A stretch of 64,000 nt of DNA. Source: Acetobacterium tundrae. GTDB taxonomy: Bacteria; Bacillota; Clostridia; Eubacteriales; Eubacteriaceae. The notes beneath the pieces were generated by a model that was given only the letters and a program-made list of their open reading frames with translations, made no database searches and was not told the origin of the DNA. Position 1 is the first letter of the stretch. Every line of letters begins with the position of its first letter. The stretch covers positions 186,001-250,000 of the forward strand of contig NZ_RXYB01000001.1 in assembly GCF_008086615.1 (NCBI RefSeq), written 5' to 3'. This document shows positions 1 through 9,431 of the stretch, in pieces. Made by a program: the position numbers and the translations under genes.

Positions 1-459
1 GATTTTTTTACCAATTTTGTCAACGCCTTCTCTGAACAGGTAGTTGGTGTAAGAACCTTCAACGGGGTTCTCTTTACGATCAGCAATCAATGCAAAAAGT
101 TTCGGCAGAATGTCAATATTACCGAGATCATTTTTTTCATCGGTCATAATATTTCGATAAAAACAGCTAGTGTTTCCGGTATGACAAGCTGGTCCGGCTG
201 GAATGACCTGAAGGAGTAAAGTATCACCGTCACAGTCGTAATCAATTGAAATAATTGTTTGAGTGTTACCTGATGTTTCTCCCTTAACCCATAACTGTTG
301 GCGGCTTCTGCTATAGAAAGTCGCTTTTTTTGTTTCAACGCTTTGTTTTAAAGAGTCTTCGTTCATCCAGGCCATCATCAAAACCTGACGGGTATTATAA
401 TCCTGTACAATTGCCGGAACAAGACCAGCATCGTTATATTTAATAGTTGTTAAATCCAT
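1..459 (-). CDS. hisI: Bifunctional phosphoribosyl-AMP cyclohydrolase / phosphoribosyl-ATP pyrophosphatase HisIE, 3' end missing
   Basis: I translated this reading frame by hand; it is open from ATG at 459 to the window edge (153 codons), so the C-terminus lies outside. The N-terminal ~110 residues are HisI: the metal-binding segment DYDCDGDT and the later [14 protein letters not shown] supply the expected Cys/His zinc ligands and Asp magnesium ligands. After the linker, residues ~120-153 ([16 protein letters not shown], then EGSYTNYLF) match the start of a HisE domain, so this is a fused HisIE catalysing the second and third steps of histidine synthesis. It is the last gene seen of the his operon, 11 bp after hisF. 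Confidence 0.95.
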   Translation of the reverse strand, partial: MDLTTIKYNDAGLVPAIVQDYNTRQVLMMAWMNEDSLKQSVETKKATFYSRSRQQLWVKGETSGNTQTIISIDYDCDGDTLLLQVIPAGPACHTGNTSCFYRNIMTDEKNDLGNIDILPKLFALIADRKENPVEGSYTNYLFREGVDKIGKKI

Positions 460-470
460 AATTAACCTTT

Positions 471-1229
471 CTAAACCCGTCTCACGGGAATGCTTTCATT
501 GTGTAAATAATTTTTCAGATCAGAGATTAAAATTTCCTTATAGTGAAATACAGAGGCGGCTAAGGCGGCATCTGCACCAACTTTTAAAACATCGCTGAAG
601 TCCTGCATTTTTCCGGCCCCCCCGGATGCAATAATCGGAATGGTTAAAAGATCTGAAAGTTTTTTGTTTAATTCAAGGTCATAGCCTTTCTTTACGCCGT
701 CTGTATCGATGGAATTAATACAGATTTCTCCGGCACCTAAATTTTGACCACGCTGTGCCCATTCAATGGCATCAATTCCGGTGTTCTCGCGACCACCTTT
801 AACATAAACATCCCAGGAACCATGGTTGTTTCGTTTGGCATCAATAGAAAGAACAACACACTGAGCACCGAATTTCAGGGCAGCTTCTTTGATGAGTTGG
901 GGATTCATAACGGCAGCAGAGTTGACGGAAACTTTGTCGGCTCCAGCCATGAGAACCTTTCTGAAATCTTCCACCTTGCTGATGCCGCCACCAATGGTAA
1001 AGGGAATGCGAATCGCTTCAGCTACTTTTTCAACAATATTGATGAAAATATCTCGATCTTCATATGTTGCGGTAATGTCATAGAAAACCAATTCATCAGC
1101 ACCTTGTTCAGAGTAGTATCGCCCCAATTCAACAGGGTTCGCTACGTCTTGTATGTTTTGAAATTTTTTTCCTTTTACGACCCTGCCATGATCGACGTCC
1201 AGGCAAGGAATGATCCGTTTAGTCAGCAT
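471..1229 (-). CDS. hisF: Imidazole glycerol phosphate synthase, cyclase subunit HisF
   Basis: The 252-residue product has the full length of HisF, a TIM barrel that uses ammonia from HisH to convert PRFAR into imidazole-glycerol phosphate and AICAR. The N-terminal [15 protein letters not shown] carries the first catalytic Asp and the SIDAKR strand the second; phosphate-binding glycines appear in FTIGGGI and IIASGGAG. The ATG overlaps the end of hisA by 7 bp, which implies translational coupling. HisF works in a complex with HisH, encoded two genes upstream in the operon. Confidence 0.98.
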   Translation of the reverse strand: MLTKRIIPCLDVDHGRVVKGKKFQNIQDVANPVELGRYYSEQGADELVFYDITATYEDRDIFINIVEKVAEAIRIPFTIGGGISKVEDFRKVLMAGADKVSVNSAAVMNPQLIKEAALKFGAQCVVLSIDAKRNNHGSWDVYVKGGRENTGIDAIEWAQRGQNLGAGEICINSIDTDGVKKGYDLELNKKLSDLLTIPIIASGGAGKMQDFSDVLKVGADAALAASVFHYKEILISDLKNYLHNESIPVRRV

Positions 1230-1942
1230 GATTTAAGCTCCTCTAACAGATTTTCAAGATCAATAGTGCCTTCATAAAGTGCTTTTCCGGTGATGGCGCC
1301 ATACAGACCCATTGACTTCAGTCGTTTCATATCTTCAATACTGGAAATTCCTCCAGAGGCGATGATATCCATATTTAAATGATTGTTAAGCACTCCAAGC
1401 ATTTCAAAATTAGGACCGGTCATCATGCCATCTTTAGAAATATCAGTGTACACCAGGGTTGACAAACCGTATCGCTCTAATTTGCTGGCCAGTTCCAAGG
1501 CTTCAATATTGCTGCTTTCAACCCAGCCTTCGGTACACACGATACCTTTTTTTGCATCAATAGAAACGCAGACTTTATCATCATAGAGGTCCAAAAGGTT
1601 TTCGATAAAACCAAAATCTTTGACTGCCTGAGTTCCAATGATAATTCGCGATACACCGATATTGATGTATTCTTTGGCAATATCCAAATTCCGGATACCA
1701 CCGCCTAATTCGATTGGAATGTCGAGGGCTTCTACAATTTTTTTTATGAGTTCTAAATTTTTGGGCTGACCGTCAAAGGCCCCATCCAAGTCAACTAAGT
1801 GTAAGAATTGAGCCCCCTTAGATTGCCATTTTAGTGCGACATCCACAGGATCATTAAAATAAATGGTTTCAGCATCTTTTTGTCCTTGCATTAAACGAAC
1901 GCATTTACCGTTTTTTAAATCAATTGCAGGGAAAACAATCAT
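1223..1942 (-). CDS. hisA: Phosphoribosylformimino-5-aminoimidazole carboxamide ribotide isomerase HisA
   Basis: This 239-residue TIM barrel is the paralogue of HisF and isomerises ProFAR to PRFAR. The general acid/base aspartates sit in [14 protein letters not shown] near the N-terminus and in [11 protein letters not shown] around residue 170; duplicated half-barrel phosphate sites are IELGGGIR and IIASGGIS. The start is preceded by AAGGAGATATT, and it overlaps hisH by 4 bp. Length and motifs are typical, so assignment is firm. Confidence 0.98.
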   Translation of the reverse strand: MIVFPAIDLKNGKCVRLMQGQKDAETIYFNDPVDVALKWQSKGAQFLHLVDLDGAFDGQPKNLELIKKIVEALDIPIELGGGIRNLDIAKEYINIGVSRIIIGTQAVKDFGFIENLLDLYDDKVCVSIDAKKGIVCTEGWVESSNIEALELASKLERYGLSTLVYTDISKDGMMTGPNFEMLGVLNNHLNMDIIASGGISSIEDMKRLKSMGLYGAITGKALYEGTIDLENLLEELKSC

Positions 1943-2547
1943 GATAATATCTCCTTAAAGTTTTTTAATAATTGAAGTCCGACGGTTGAGCTTTTTTCAG
2001 GATGAAACTGCATCCCGATGACATTGCCTCTTTGCACAATTCCAGGGACTTTAACGCTGTATTCTGCATAAGCAATGACATCATTGAAATCGACTGGATT
2101 AGCATAGTAGGAATGAACAAAATAAACGTAATCTTCAGTGGCGATTTTTTTCACCAAAGGGCTTTCCCGGTTAATGATAAGATTATTCCATCCCATATGG
2201 GGAATTTTAATGCCAGGTGCAGTGAATTTAACAATTTCTCCAGGAATATAGGAAAGGCCTGAAAATTCTCCGTCTTCATAACTCTTATCAAAAAGAAGCT
2301 GCATCCCCAAGCAGATGCCTAAAAGAATTTTCCCTTTTTTGACGTTGGCATCGAGGGTGTCGATGAGGTCAAATTTTTTTAAATTTTCCATCGCATCAGA
2401 AAATGCACCAACACCGGGAAGAATAATCGCTTCCGCCTGATCCAGCACTTTTTTATCTCTGGTTATGATTCCTTCCAGGCCAACATCCCCGAGGGCAGTA
2501 TAGACATTTTTTAAATTCCCAACGTCGTAATCAACAATTGCTATCAT
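1939..2547 (-). CDS. hisH: Imidazole glycerol phosphate synthase, glutamine amidotransferase subunit HisH
   Basis: A class I glutamine amidotransferase of 202 residues. The nucleophile elbow is LGICLGMQLL (Cys near residue 80) and the catalytic His-Glu pair is in MQFHPEKS close to the C-terminus. It hydrolyses glutamine and channels ammonia to HisF. A strong ribosome site AAGGAGGAACACAA lies before the ATG; the gene follows hisB after 15 bp. Confidence 0.98.
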   Translation of the reverse strand: MIAIVDYDVGNLKNVYTALGDVGLEGIITRDKKVLDQAEAIILPGVGAFSDAMENLKKFDLIDTLDANVKKGKILLGICLGMQLLFDKSYEDGEFSGLSYIPGEIVKFTAPGIKIPHMGWNNLIINRESPLVKKIATEDYVYFVHSYYANPVDFNDVIAYAEYSVKVPGIVQRGNVIGMQFHPEKSSTVGLQLLKNFKEILS

Positions 2548-2562
2548 TTGTGTTCCTCCTTG

Positions 2563-3150
2563 TTATTCAATAATTCCTTTAGTTGAAGGAATTTCTTTAT
2601 TGCCGGCTTCGATGTAGCAGGCATTTTTGAGTGTTCGTCCCAATGACTTAAAAATACCTTCGACGATATGATGATTATTGGTTCCATACAAGGAAGCAAC
2701 ATGAAGGGTCATTTTACTGTTAGTGGTAAAGGCGATAAAAAATTCTTCTAAAAGCTCAGTTTCAAAATCACCAATAAATTCTCGGGTTAAGGGAACATCA
2801 AAGACCAGATAACTGCGACCGCTGATGTCAACGCAGGTACGGCATAAAGCCTCATCCATTGGGGTGAATTGAAAGGCATAGCGGTTAATACCGGCTTTAT
2901 CACCAAGGGCTTGATAAAAAGCTTTCCCAAGAAGAATACCAATATCTTCAATTGCATGGTGATTATCAGCGCTGTCGCCAGTAGCATCAATGGTTAAATC
3001 AAATTTTCCGTGTTTAGCAAAAAGTATCAGCATGTGGTCAAAAAAACCAACGCCGGTGTTGACATTGGCAATCCCGGAACCGTCGATATTTAAAGAAAGC
3101 GAGATAGTGGTTTCAGTCGTTGTTCGGTTTAATGCACAGTTACGCTTCAT
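2563..3150 (-). CDS. hisB: Imidazoleglycerol-phosphate dehydratase HisB (monofunctional)
   Basis: The frame is open further upstream, but HisB homology begins at MKRNCALNRTTTET, giving 195 residues, the normal length of the monofunctional enzyme. This ATG has AAGGAGG about ten bases upstream, and it overlaps the hisC end by 11 bp. Manganese-binding motifs HHAIEDIG and NNHHIVEG are intact. There is no fused histidinol-phosphatase domain as in enteric HisB, so another gene must supply that step. Confidence 0.97.
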   Translation of the reverse strand: MKRNCALNRTTTETTISLSLNIDGSGIANVNTGVGFFDHMLILFAKHGKFDLTIDATGDSADNHHAIEDIGILLGKAFYQALGDKAGINRYAFQFTPMDEALCRTCVDISGRSYLVFDVPLTREFIGDFETELLEEFFIAFTTNSKMTLHVASLYGTNNHHIVEGIFKSLGRTLKNACYIEAGNKEIPSTKGIIE

Positions 3151-4204
3151 TGTACACGACCTCCTTGATAATTTCCAGAATCTTTTGGTTTTCTTTCGGT
3201 TTACCGATTGAAAAACGGATGCTTTCGGGACAGGAACCGGTTTCTTTAAAACGCTTGATAAGAATATTGCGATTGAGCAGTGTCTCATATATTTTTTCAG
3301 CGTAAGGCGTTTCAAAATAAATAAAGTTTGCACCGGAAGGATAAACGGTGAGCGAAGGCAATTCTTTCAAAACAGCCATTGCTTTTTCACGTTCGGCTTT
3401 AATTTCTTCAAGATTTTTAAAAACTTTATCCCGATTCTGAAGCGCAATCACTGCCAGCTTTTGAGTGAGAACATTCAGATTATAGGGAGCTTTTACCTTG
3501 TAAAGCACATCGATGATATCCTTGTTTCCCAATGCGTAGCCGCAACGAATACCGGCTAGACCAAAGGCTTTTGATAAAGTGCGGAGAATTAAAAGCCGCG
3601 GATAATGAGGCAATAAATCCACATCGGATTCGCCAAAAAATTCGATATAGGCTTCATCTAAAACAACCAGAGAAGGAACCGCAGCTAATATTTTGATAAT
3701 GTCTTTTTTGGCGAAAGTATAACCGGTTGGATTATTTGGATTGCAAATATATAATAGTTTAGCGTGATTGTCACAGGCAGCTTTTATAATACCGTCGACA
3801 TCCGGTATATGGCCGGGCAAATCAAGGACGCGAATGTGTTTGGAATCCGAAATTTTCGCCCAGATATTATACATATCAAAGGATGGCGAATGAGAAACTA
3901 CCACGTCACCGGCATTAACAAAAGCCTGATTAATCATGGCAATCAGCTCATCAGAGCCTGATCCGCAAATAATCCCATCGGTTGGAACACCGGTATAAGC
4001 ACGAAGCTCTTTTAATAATTCGGGAAAGCAGGCTTCCGGATATCGGTTGAGGTCGGTATTGCAGATCTCATCAGTAAATTGTCGTTTTAAAATCATTGGA
4101 AAGTCATAGGGACTTTCGTTGGCATTTACAACAATTTCGTATTGAGGGGCATCGACTTTGTAAGCAACAAGGTCTCGGATGTTTTTTCGAATTAAGGTCT
4201 CCAT
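3140..4204 (-). CDS. hisC: Histidinol-phosphate aminotransferase HisC
   Basis: A 354-residue fold-type I PLP enzyme that transaminates imidazole acetol phosphate with glutamate. The PLP lysine is in RTLSKAFGLAGIRCG; ICNPNNPTG and VLDEAYIEF supply the asparagine and aspartate that contact the cofactor. The ATG overlaps the hisD stop in an ATGA arrangement. Together with the neighbouring his genes, histidinol phosphate is a far more likely substrate than tyrosine or phenylalanine intermediates. Confidence 0.96.
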   Translation of the reverse strand: METLIRKNIRDLVAYKVDAPQYEIVVNANESPYDFPMILKRQFTDEICNTDLNRYPEACFPELLKELRAYTGVPTDGIICGSGSDELIAMINQAFVNAGDVVVSHSPSFDMYNIWAKISDSKHIRVLDLPGHIPDVDGIIKAACDNHAKLLYICNPNNPTGYTFAKKDIIKILAAVPSLVVLDEAYIEFFGESDVDLLPHYPRLLILRTLSKAFGLAGIRCGYALGNKDIIDVLYKVKAPYNLNVLTQKLAVIALQNRDKVFKNLEEIKAEREKAMAVLKELPSLTVYPSGANFIYFETPYAEKIYETLLNRNILIKRFKETGSCPESIRFSIGKPKENQKILEIIKEVVYNEA

Positions 4205-5484
4205 CAGTTTTCAAACCGCCTTTCAACTGCTTTTGCATGAGCATCAAGACCTTCTGAACGGGCAAAGGCGGCTATCTTTTCATACACATTTTCCAAAGAA
4301 TTCTGATCATAAGAAAGAATGCTTGATTTTTTAATAAAGTCATAAACACCAAGAGGGGAAGAAAACTTTGCCGTCCCGGAAGTGGGAAGGGTATGATTAG
4401 GCCCCGCAAAATAATCACCCAGAGGCTCCGGAGTGTAGGCTCCCATGAAAATGGCACCGGCATTTCTCACTTTTTTCAAAGAATCCATCGGATTTTCAAT
4501 GAGAAGCTCTAAATGTTCCGGAGCAATTTTGTTGGAAAGTTCAAAGGCCTCATCTAGATCTTTGACAATAAAAACAAACCCAAAATCATCCACTGATTTC
4601 TTTGCAATTTCTTTGCGGCCTAAGTCCTCGTTGATCTGTCGGTATACTTCTTCGATCACCTGTTTGGCAAGATCCTCTGAGGTGGTAACGAGAATGGGCA
4701 TTGCCATTTCATCATGTTCAGCCTGGGATAATAAATCGGCGGCAGCATAAACGGGATTGGCGTTTTCGTCAGCGATAATGAGGACCTCACTGGGGCCAGC
4801 GATCATATCAATGTCGACTTTTCCAAAAACTTCTTTCTTAGCGGTGGCCACATAGATGTTTCCAGGCCCGACAATTTTATTAACCGGTTTGATGGTTTCG
4901 GTACCGTAGGCAAGCGCAGCGATTGCTTGAGCTCCGCCAATTTTATATATTTCGTGAACCCCGGCAATTTTAGCAGCGGCCAGAATTGTGGGATTGACTT
5001 TTCCATCTCTACCAGGAGGCGTTACCATAACTAATGATTGAACACCAGCAACCAGGGCGGGAATGGAATCCATTAATACCGTGGAGGGATAAGTTGCTTT
5101 TCCTCCCGGTACATATAATCCTACGCGCTCGATTGGAGTAATGTGCTGACCGAGTACAACACCGGGTTTGGGTTCATAGGTCCAGGTGGTTTCCCGTTGC
5201 TTTTCATGGAAAGAACGAATATTACCGGCAGCTTCTCTGATGATCTCAAGCAAGCTCTCAGAAACGGAATCGAAGGCTTCCTGTATTTCATCTTCAGTTA
5301 CCTGAAGATGGGTCAGCTCACAGTGATCCAATACTTTGGTGTAGTACAATAGTGCGGCATTACCATCTGTTTTTACGTCTTTGATTATTTCCAGGACAGC
5401 GTTTCGGATATCATCTCGGACATCCTCATTTCGTTTCAGGATTTTATCAAGATCCATTGTTTGATCATAAATAATAGTTTTCAT
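4204..5484 (-). CDS. hisD: Histidinol dehydrogenase HisD
   Basis: The 426-residue protein has the length of bacterial HisD, the NAD-dependent enzyme for the last two oxidations. Visible family features are the zinc ligands in SQAEHDE and in the C-terminal half, AGPSEVLIIAD, and the histidine loop AGPNHTLPT followed by GTAKFSSPLGVYDF. The gene is 12 bp downstream of hisG with GGAAGGAAC as the ribosome site. No truncation is seen. Confidence 0.98.
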   Translation of the reverse strand: MKTIIYDQTMDLDKILKRNEDVRDDIRNAVLEIIKDVKTDGNAALLYYTKVLDHCELTHLQVTEDEIQEAFDSVSESLLEIIREAAGNIRSFHEKQRETTWTYEPKPGVVLGQHITPIERVGLYVPGGKATYPSTVLMDSIPALVAGVQSLVMVTPPGRDGKVNPTILAAAKIAGVHEIYKIGGAQAIAALAYGTETIKPVNKIVGPGNIYVATAKKEVFGKVDIDMIAGPSEVLIIADENANPVYAAADLLSQAEHDEMAMPILVTTSEDLAKQVIEEVYRQINEDLGRKEIAKKSVDDFGFVFIVKDLDEAFELSNKIAPEHLELLIENPMDSLKKVRNAGAIFMGAYTPEPLGDYFAGPNHTLPTSGTAKFSSPLGVYDFIKKSSILSYDQNSLENVYEKIAAFARSEGLDAHAKAVERRFEN

Positions 5485-5496
5485 AATGTTCCTTCC

Positions 5497-6117
5497 TCAA
5501 AGCTGAGTTTCAAATTCCTTAATAATAGGATTAATTAACTCATGCTTGGTTTTTAAACTGACTTGATTCACAATTAAGCGTGAACTAATGTCACAGATTT
5601 CTTCTAATACGGTCAGACCGTTTTCTTTTAAGGTGTTGCCGCTTTCAACGATATCAACAATACAATCAGATAAACCGATAAGCGGTGCTAATTCAACCGA
5701 TCCGTTTAATTTAATGATATCCACTGATTGACCTTTAGTGTGAAAGTATTTTTTGGCAATAACTGGATATTTGGTGCCAACCACCAGTTTCTTTCCATAG
5801 GGAATGGGTCGGTCTTTATATCCGGCAACACACATTTTACAACGTCCGATATTCAAGTTAAGCATTTCATATACCTGAGCAGGATGTTCCATTAAAACAT
5901 CCTTTCCCACGATGCCAATATCAGCGGCACCCTTTTCGACATAAATGGGAACATCAGGGGATTTCACTAAAAAGAATTCGATGGTGCCGGTTGTATCGGT
6001 AAAAATAAGTTTACGGCTTTTTTCTGAATAATCTTCAAAAATATATCCCAATGCAACGAGGAGTTCAATGGCCTTTCGAGCAACACGGCCTTTTGCAAGA
6101 GCAAAACGGATAACCAT
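5497..6117 (-). CDS. hisG: ATP phosphoribosyltransferase catalytic subunit HisG, short form
   Basis: At 206 residues this is the short HisG, which lacks the C-terminal regulatory domain and needs HisZ for activity and histidine feedback. Family segments include RFALAKGRV at the N-terminus, GAADIGIVGKD in the middle and a PRPP-type loop IVDIVESGNTLKENGL near residue 160. It overlaps hisZ by one base, in keeping with assembly of the hetero-octameric HisG-HisZ complex from one transcript. Confidence 0.98.
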   Translation of the reverse strand: MVIRFALAKGRVARKAIELLVALGYIFEDYSEKSRKLIFTDTTGTIEFFLVKSPDVPIYVEKGAADIGIVGKDVLMEHPAQVYEMLNLNIGRCKMCVAGYKDRPIPYGKKLVVGTKYPVIAKKYFHTKGQSVDIIKLNGSVELAPLIGLSDCIVDIVESGNTLKENGLTVLEEICDISSRLIVNQVSLKTKHELINPIIKEFETQL

Positions 6118-7373
6118 TATTCCACCTCACTTTCAATAGCTATGGAATCAAAGGGCAAAAATTCATTGTTTTTTTCAGCGAAAAGTTTTCCTTCAAATAG
6201 AAAATAGAGTTTTGCATTTTTATAAAGCTCACTTTTTCGAAATGAGCGAACATGATCTTCCCAGGTTTGTTTACTCAAAAAAACTTCTACAATAGAGCCA
6301 TTCGCTCTAAATTTTTCGGCGAATTGATAAGCGGCAGCCTTGTCAGTGCAATCATAAAAAATGACATTCTTGTTTTGATCATCCTGAGGCAACAAATTTT
6401 CCTGTTCCATGTAATCAATGACCTTTAGAAGATCAATGGCAAAACCGCATGCGGGTCGGGGTATTCCAAATTTTTCGGATAAATTATCATAACGCCCACC
6501 ACTAATAACCGGTTCGCCGCAATTGTTGATATAACCTTTAAAATTAATATCTGTGTAGTAGTTCATTTGGTTGGTAAATCCCAGATCAAAGATAACATAG
6601 TTGGAAAGTCCCATCACTTCTAAATGATGATATATTTCTGAAATTTGTTCAACAACCCATTCCATTTTTTCGTTAATACAGAGTTTTTTCATTTCTTTCA
6701 GCACGGTTTTCGGTTTGCCATATAGCGTGGGAAGCTTCAGAATGATGTCTTTTTTGTCAGTGGGTAATTTCAGCTGTTCTAAATAGGTGGCAATATCACC
6801 AATGTTCTTATTTTCAATATATCGAAAAAGTGTTTCTTTTGATTTAGGTGATAAGGCTAATTCATCAAAAAGATAATTTATGAATCCGACATGGCCGAGA
6901 TCAATGTGAACATCTTTAATGCCGTACTCGAGAAGCGATAGAATCGCAAGGGCAATCACTTCGCCGTCACATTCTGGACTATTATTTCCAAAATATTCAA
7001 TTCCAATTTGTGTAATTTCTTTTTTAACCATCTCAGGTGAAGAAAAATTTCGGTAAATATTAGTTTGATATGAATATTTAATGATTTCATCAGAATTTGG
7101 ATGATTCATGGCTGCCATCCGAGTGATTGGCAGGGTTGCATCTGGTTTTAATACGAGAACTTTTCCCTGATGATTCACCAACTTAAAAAGATCGTCGCTG
7201 GGAATAGAATCTTCATGAACGTAAAGATCATAGGTTTCAAAGGTCGGTGTTGATATCTGCTGGTACCCATAGGACCGGTAAAGCGACATGAGTTGATTGA
7301 TGTTTTTTTGTAATGAGAAATAATCTTGATGCTGAATGTTTTCAAAGCCATCAATGTTGTAGTTAAAAAGCAT
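6117..7373 (-). CDS. hisZ: ATP phosphoribosyltransferase regulatory subunit HisZ
   Basis: A histidyl-tRNA synthetase paralogue without aminoacylation or anticodon-binding function. Class II-like motif 2 remains as a stretch around YQTNIYRNFSSP, and ISGGRYDNL resembles a HisRS core motif. I start the gene at ATG 7373 (418 residues): a GGAGG lies five bases upstream of it, inside the four extra codons of a TTG-initiated longer frame starting at 7385. It is the first gene of the operon and the partner of the short HisG. Confidence 0.95.
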   Translation of the reverse strand: MLFNYNIDGFENIQHQDYFSLQKNINQLMSLYRSYGYQQISTPTFETYDLYVHEDSIPSDDLFKLVNHQGKVLVLKPDATLPITRMAAMNHPNSDEIIKYSYQTNIYRNFSSPEMVKKEITQIGIEYFGNNSPECDGEVIALAILSLLEYGIKDVHIDLGHVGFINYLFDELALSPKSKETLFRYIENKNIGDIATYLEQLKLPTDKKDIILKLPTLYGKPKTVLKEMKKLCINEKMEWVVEQISEIYHHLEVMGLSNYVIFDLGFTNQMNYYTDINFKGYINNCGEPVISGGRYDNLSEKFGIPRPACGFAIDLLKVIDYMEQENLLPQDDQNKNVIFYDCTDKAAAYQFAEKFRANGSIVEVFLSKQTWEDHVRSFRKSELYKNAKLYFLFEGKLFAEKNNEFLPFDSIAIESEVE

Positions 7374-7421
7374 ATGAACCTCCAATACTTTATTACAGTA
7401 GTTCGCTAAAGCGATAATATC

Positions 7422-7449
7422 ATTTTAACACTTTTATTTTATTTGTCAA
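7422..7449 (-). promoter_or_regulatory. Promoter of the his operon
   Basis: On the minus strand TTGACA (7449-7444) and TAAAAT (7427-7422) are separated by 16 bp, a good sigma-A-type promoter about 50 bp before hisZ. The short leader contains a small inverted repeat TCGC-TTTA-GCGA (7414-7403) but no T-box, no leader peptide rich in histidine and no terminator, so control by a DNA-binding repressor or by feedback on HisGZ is more likely than attenuation. Confidence 0.7.
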
Positions 7450-7591
7450 AGCTTTTAATGGGTTTTTAATATTTATTTATTATAGTATACCCATGATTTA
7501 AAGGCAAATCGTGGAATCATAAGTTAAAATATAAAAAACGTTTGTATAAGTTTGTATCGAAAGTGTGGCATCAGAAAGTAAGGTATTCACG

Positions 7592-9415
7592 ATGGTTGAT
7601 TTTTCTAAAATTTTCACCAGTGACCATATAATAATGATGGTAGTCGTTGCGACCATTGTTTTTTTTGGTTGGATTTTATTTGTAGCGTTGAAGTCGAAAG
7701 AAACCAAACGAAGGATTAATAACTATGAGGTCCGGCTAAAACTTTATGATGGGCTGATCAATCTGATTAAGGATTGTGCATTTATTGTTAATGATACTGG
7801 AGTCATTCAAACTGTGAATGATGAATTTCTGAAATATTGTGAAAAGACATCAGAAAAAATTATTAATAAAAATATTCAACGACTGAAGATAGACTATATT
7901 CACAGTGATCATGAGGACGCATTTGCGAAGGCATTAGAAGAGTGCGGAATTTATGAATTTGATACAAAATTTTTTCACAGTAGTGGAGATATTATTCCTT
8001 TTCATGTTGAGGTTCATTTGATTGCAGTTGAAAATATGAAAAATGAACCACAAACGTTTTATTGCGTTACCGCAGTTGATTTAAAAAAGACAAATGAAAA
8101 AGATGATTATATTAATCAACAACAGGATGAGTTGTTAGAGATACAACATTTGGCCAAATTAGGCTATTGGAAAATCGACTATTTAACAAAAAAGATCTAC
8201 TGGTCACGAGAACTTTATAGTATACTAGGTTATGAAGAGGGTGAGGTTGAGCCAACTCTTGATATTATTTATTCCATGGCTTATGAAGATGATCAAAACC
8301 GCGTGTGGAAGGCTTTTTTAAGTGCTTTCCAGAACCAAAAAAAAGTGGATACACAGTATCGAATAAAAAATAATCGAGGTGAAATCCGCGATATTTATTT
8401 AAGAATTCGGCATTTTTTTTCGGACACCAATGAACATTTAAGAACAATAGGGATCCTGCAGGACATAACGGCGCAAGTCGATTTACGAGACGAACTTAAT
8501 GCGCAGCTTACTTATACGGATACGGTTTTAAACAACTGTAGTCTACTATATATTGAATGTAACAGTGATTTTCAAGTCAGTAGCATTAATAATCAGGTTA
8601 GTCATCTGATTGGGATAAATAATGAAGCTGCTCGGGGAAAACAATTACTTGATGTTTTCGGGAAATTAAATCGAACTCATAGAAAATTTGTTGAAGAAAA
8701 TATGAATTTCAAGAAGCCTATGCCCATGAAAGATTACACTGGCGATATTCATTATATCCAATGGGATCACGCAACGTTTACGAAAAAAAATAATGAATTT
8801 GCAAATATCCTTCTTGGCATTGATATTAGTGAGACAATTAAAAGACGTAAAGCACTTGAAGAATCATTTGTATTGGATCCAATTACAAAACTTCCCAATC
8901 GTTATAAATTGGACCAGGTATTGGATAATTATTTTAAAAAAAACGGAATAAGACAAGATAAGCATCTGGTCTTATTATTCATTCATATCAAAGGACTTTT
9001 TGTTGTCGCAGACGGGTTCGGACAAAGTGCAGAAGATCAAGTGATAAGGTTGATCAGCGAGCGTTTGTATAGTGCAATTGGAAAATACGGACTTTTTGTC
9101 CGGCGATATGCGAATCAATTTGTTTTATTTTATCCTTGTGATATTGATGAGGAAAGAACAACCGAGCTCTGCAAATTAATTACTGAGTTATTAAAGATAC
9201 CCTTTACGGTGAAAGATTCTCAAATAAAACTGGAAAGTCATATTGGCGTTTCAAAATTTCCGGAGCATGCAAGTTGCAAAGAAGATCTTGTTCGTTTTGC
9301 AAGTGCTGCAATGCATGAAGCACAGCATTTGAATGTCGATTATTATTTTTACAATCAAGATTTGGAACTGGACGTAAAGGAAAAAATGAAGAAGTACAGA
9401 ACAATTAACTATTAA
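7592..9415 (+). CDS. Membrane-anchored PAS-domain protein with degenerate GGDEF domain
   Basis: The protein has 607 residues from ATG 7592 (AAGG eight bases upstream); a GTG at 7565 would add nine. One transmembrane helix covers about residues 12-33. PAS-like folds follow at ~45-150, ~170-290 (with a PAC-type C-terminal segment) and ~300-415. The C-terminal 180 residues align with a GGDEF domain: DPITKLPNRYKL is the usual entry motif, but the active-site loop reads YANQF (506-510) in place of GGDEF. Cyclic-di-GMP synthesis is therefore unlikely; a GTP-binding or scaffold role is possible. It diverges from the his operon. Confidence 0.85.
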   Translation: MVDFSKIFTSDHIIMMVVVATIVFFGWILFVALKSKETKRRINNYEVRLKLYDGLINLIKDCAFIVNDTGVIQTVNDEFLKYCEKTSEKIINKNIQRLKIDYIHSDHEDAFAKALEECGIYEFDTKFFHSSGDIIPFHVEVHLIAVENMKNEPQTFYCVTAVDLKKTNEKDDYINQQQDELLEIQHLAKLGYWKIDYLTKKIYWSRELYSILGYEEGEVEPTLDIIYSMAYEDDQNRVWKAFLSAFQNQKKVDTQYRIKNNRGEIRDIYLRIRHFFSDTNEHLRTIGILQDITAQVDLRDELNAQLTYTDTVLNNCSLLYIECNSDFQVSSINNQVSHLIGINNEAARGKQLLDVFGKLNRTHRKFVEENMNFKKPMPMKDYTGDIHYIQWDHATFTKKNNEFANILLGIDISETIKRRKALEESFVLDPITKLPNRYKLDQVLDNYFKKNGIRQDKHLVLLFIHIKGLFVVADGFGQSAEDQVIRLISERLYSAIGKYGLFVRRYANQFVLFYPCDIDEERTTELCKLITELLKIPFTVKDSQIKLESHIGVSKFPEHASCKEDLVRFASAAMHEAQHLNVDYYFYNQDLELDVKEKMKKYRTINY

Positions 9416-9431
9416 ATTAGAGGAGTTATAT

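Noticed and set aside
144-338. 64-codon minus-strand frame inside hisIE
   Set aside because: It is out of frame with the true HisIE reading frame, which is continuous from 459 to the window edge.
744-1277. 177-codon plus-strand frame inside hisF/hisA
   Set aside because: It is antisense to two certain genes and has no recognisable domain or ribosome site.
3151-3333. N-terminal extension of hisB
   Set aside because: The 61 extra residues overlap hisC fully and lack HisB similarity; a good ribosome site serves the inner ATG at 3150.
7374-7564. T-box or histidine leader peptide before the his operon
   Set aside because: The gap lacks a specifier hairpin, the T-box sequence, His codon runs and a terminator.
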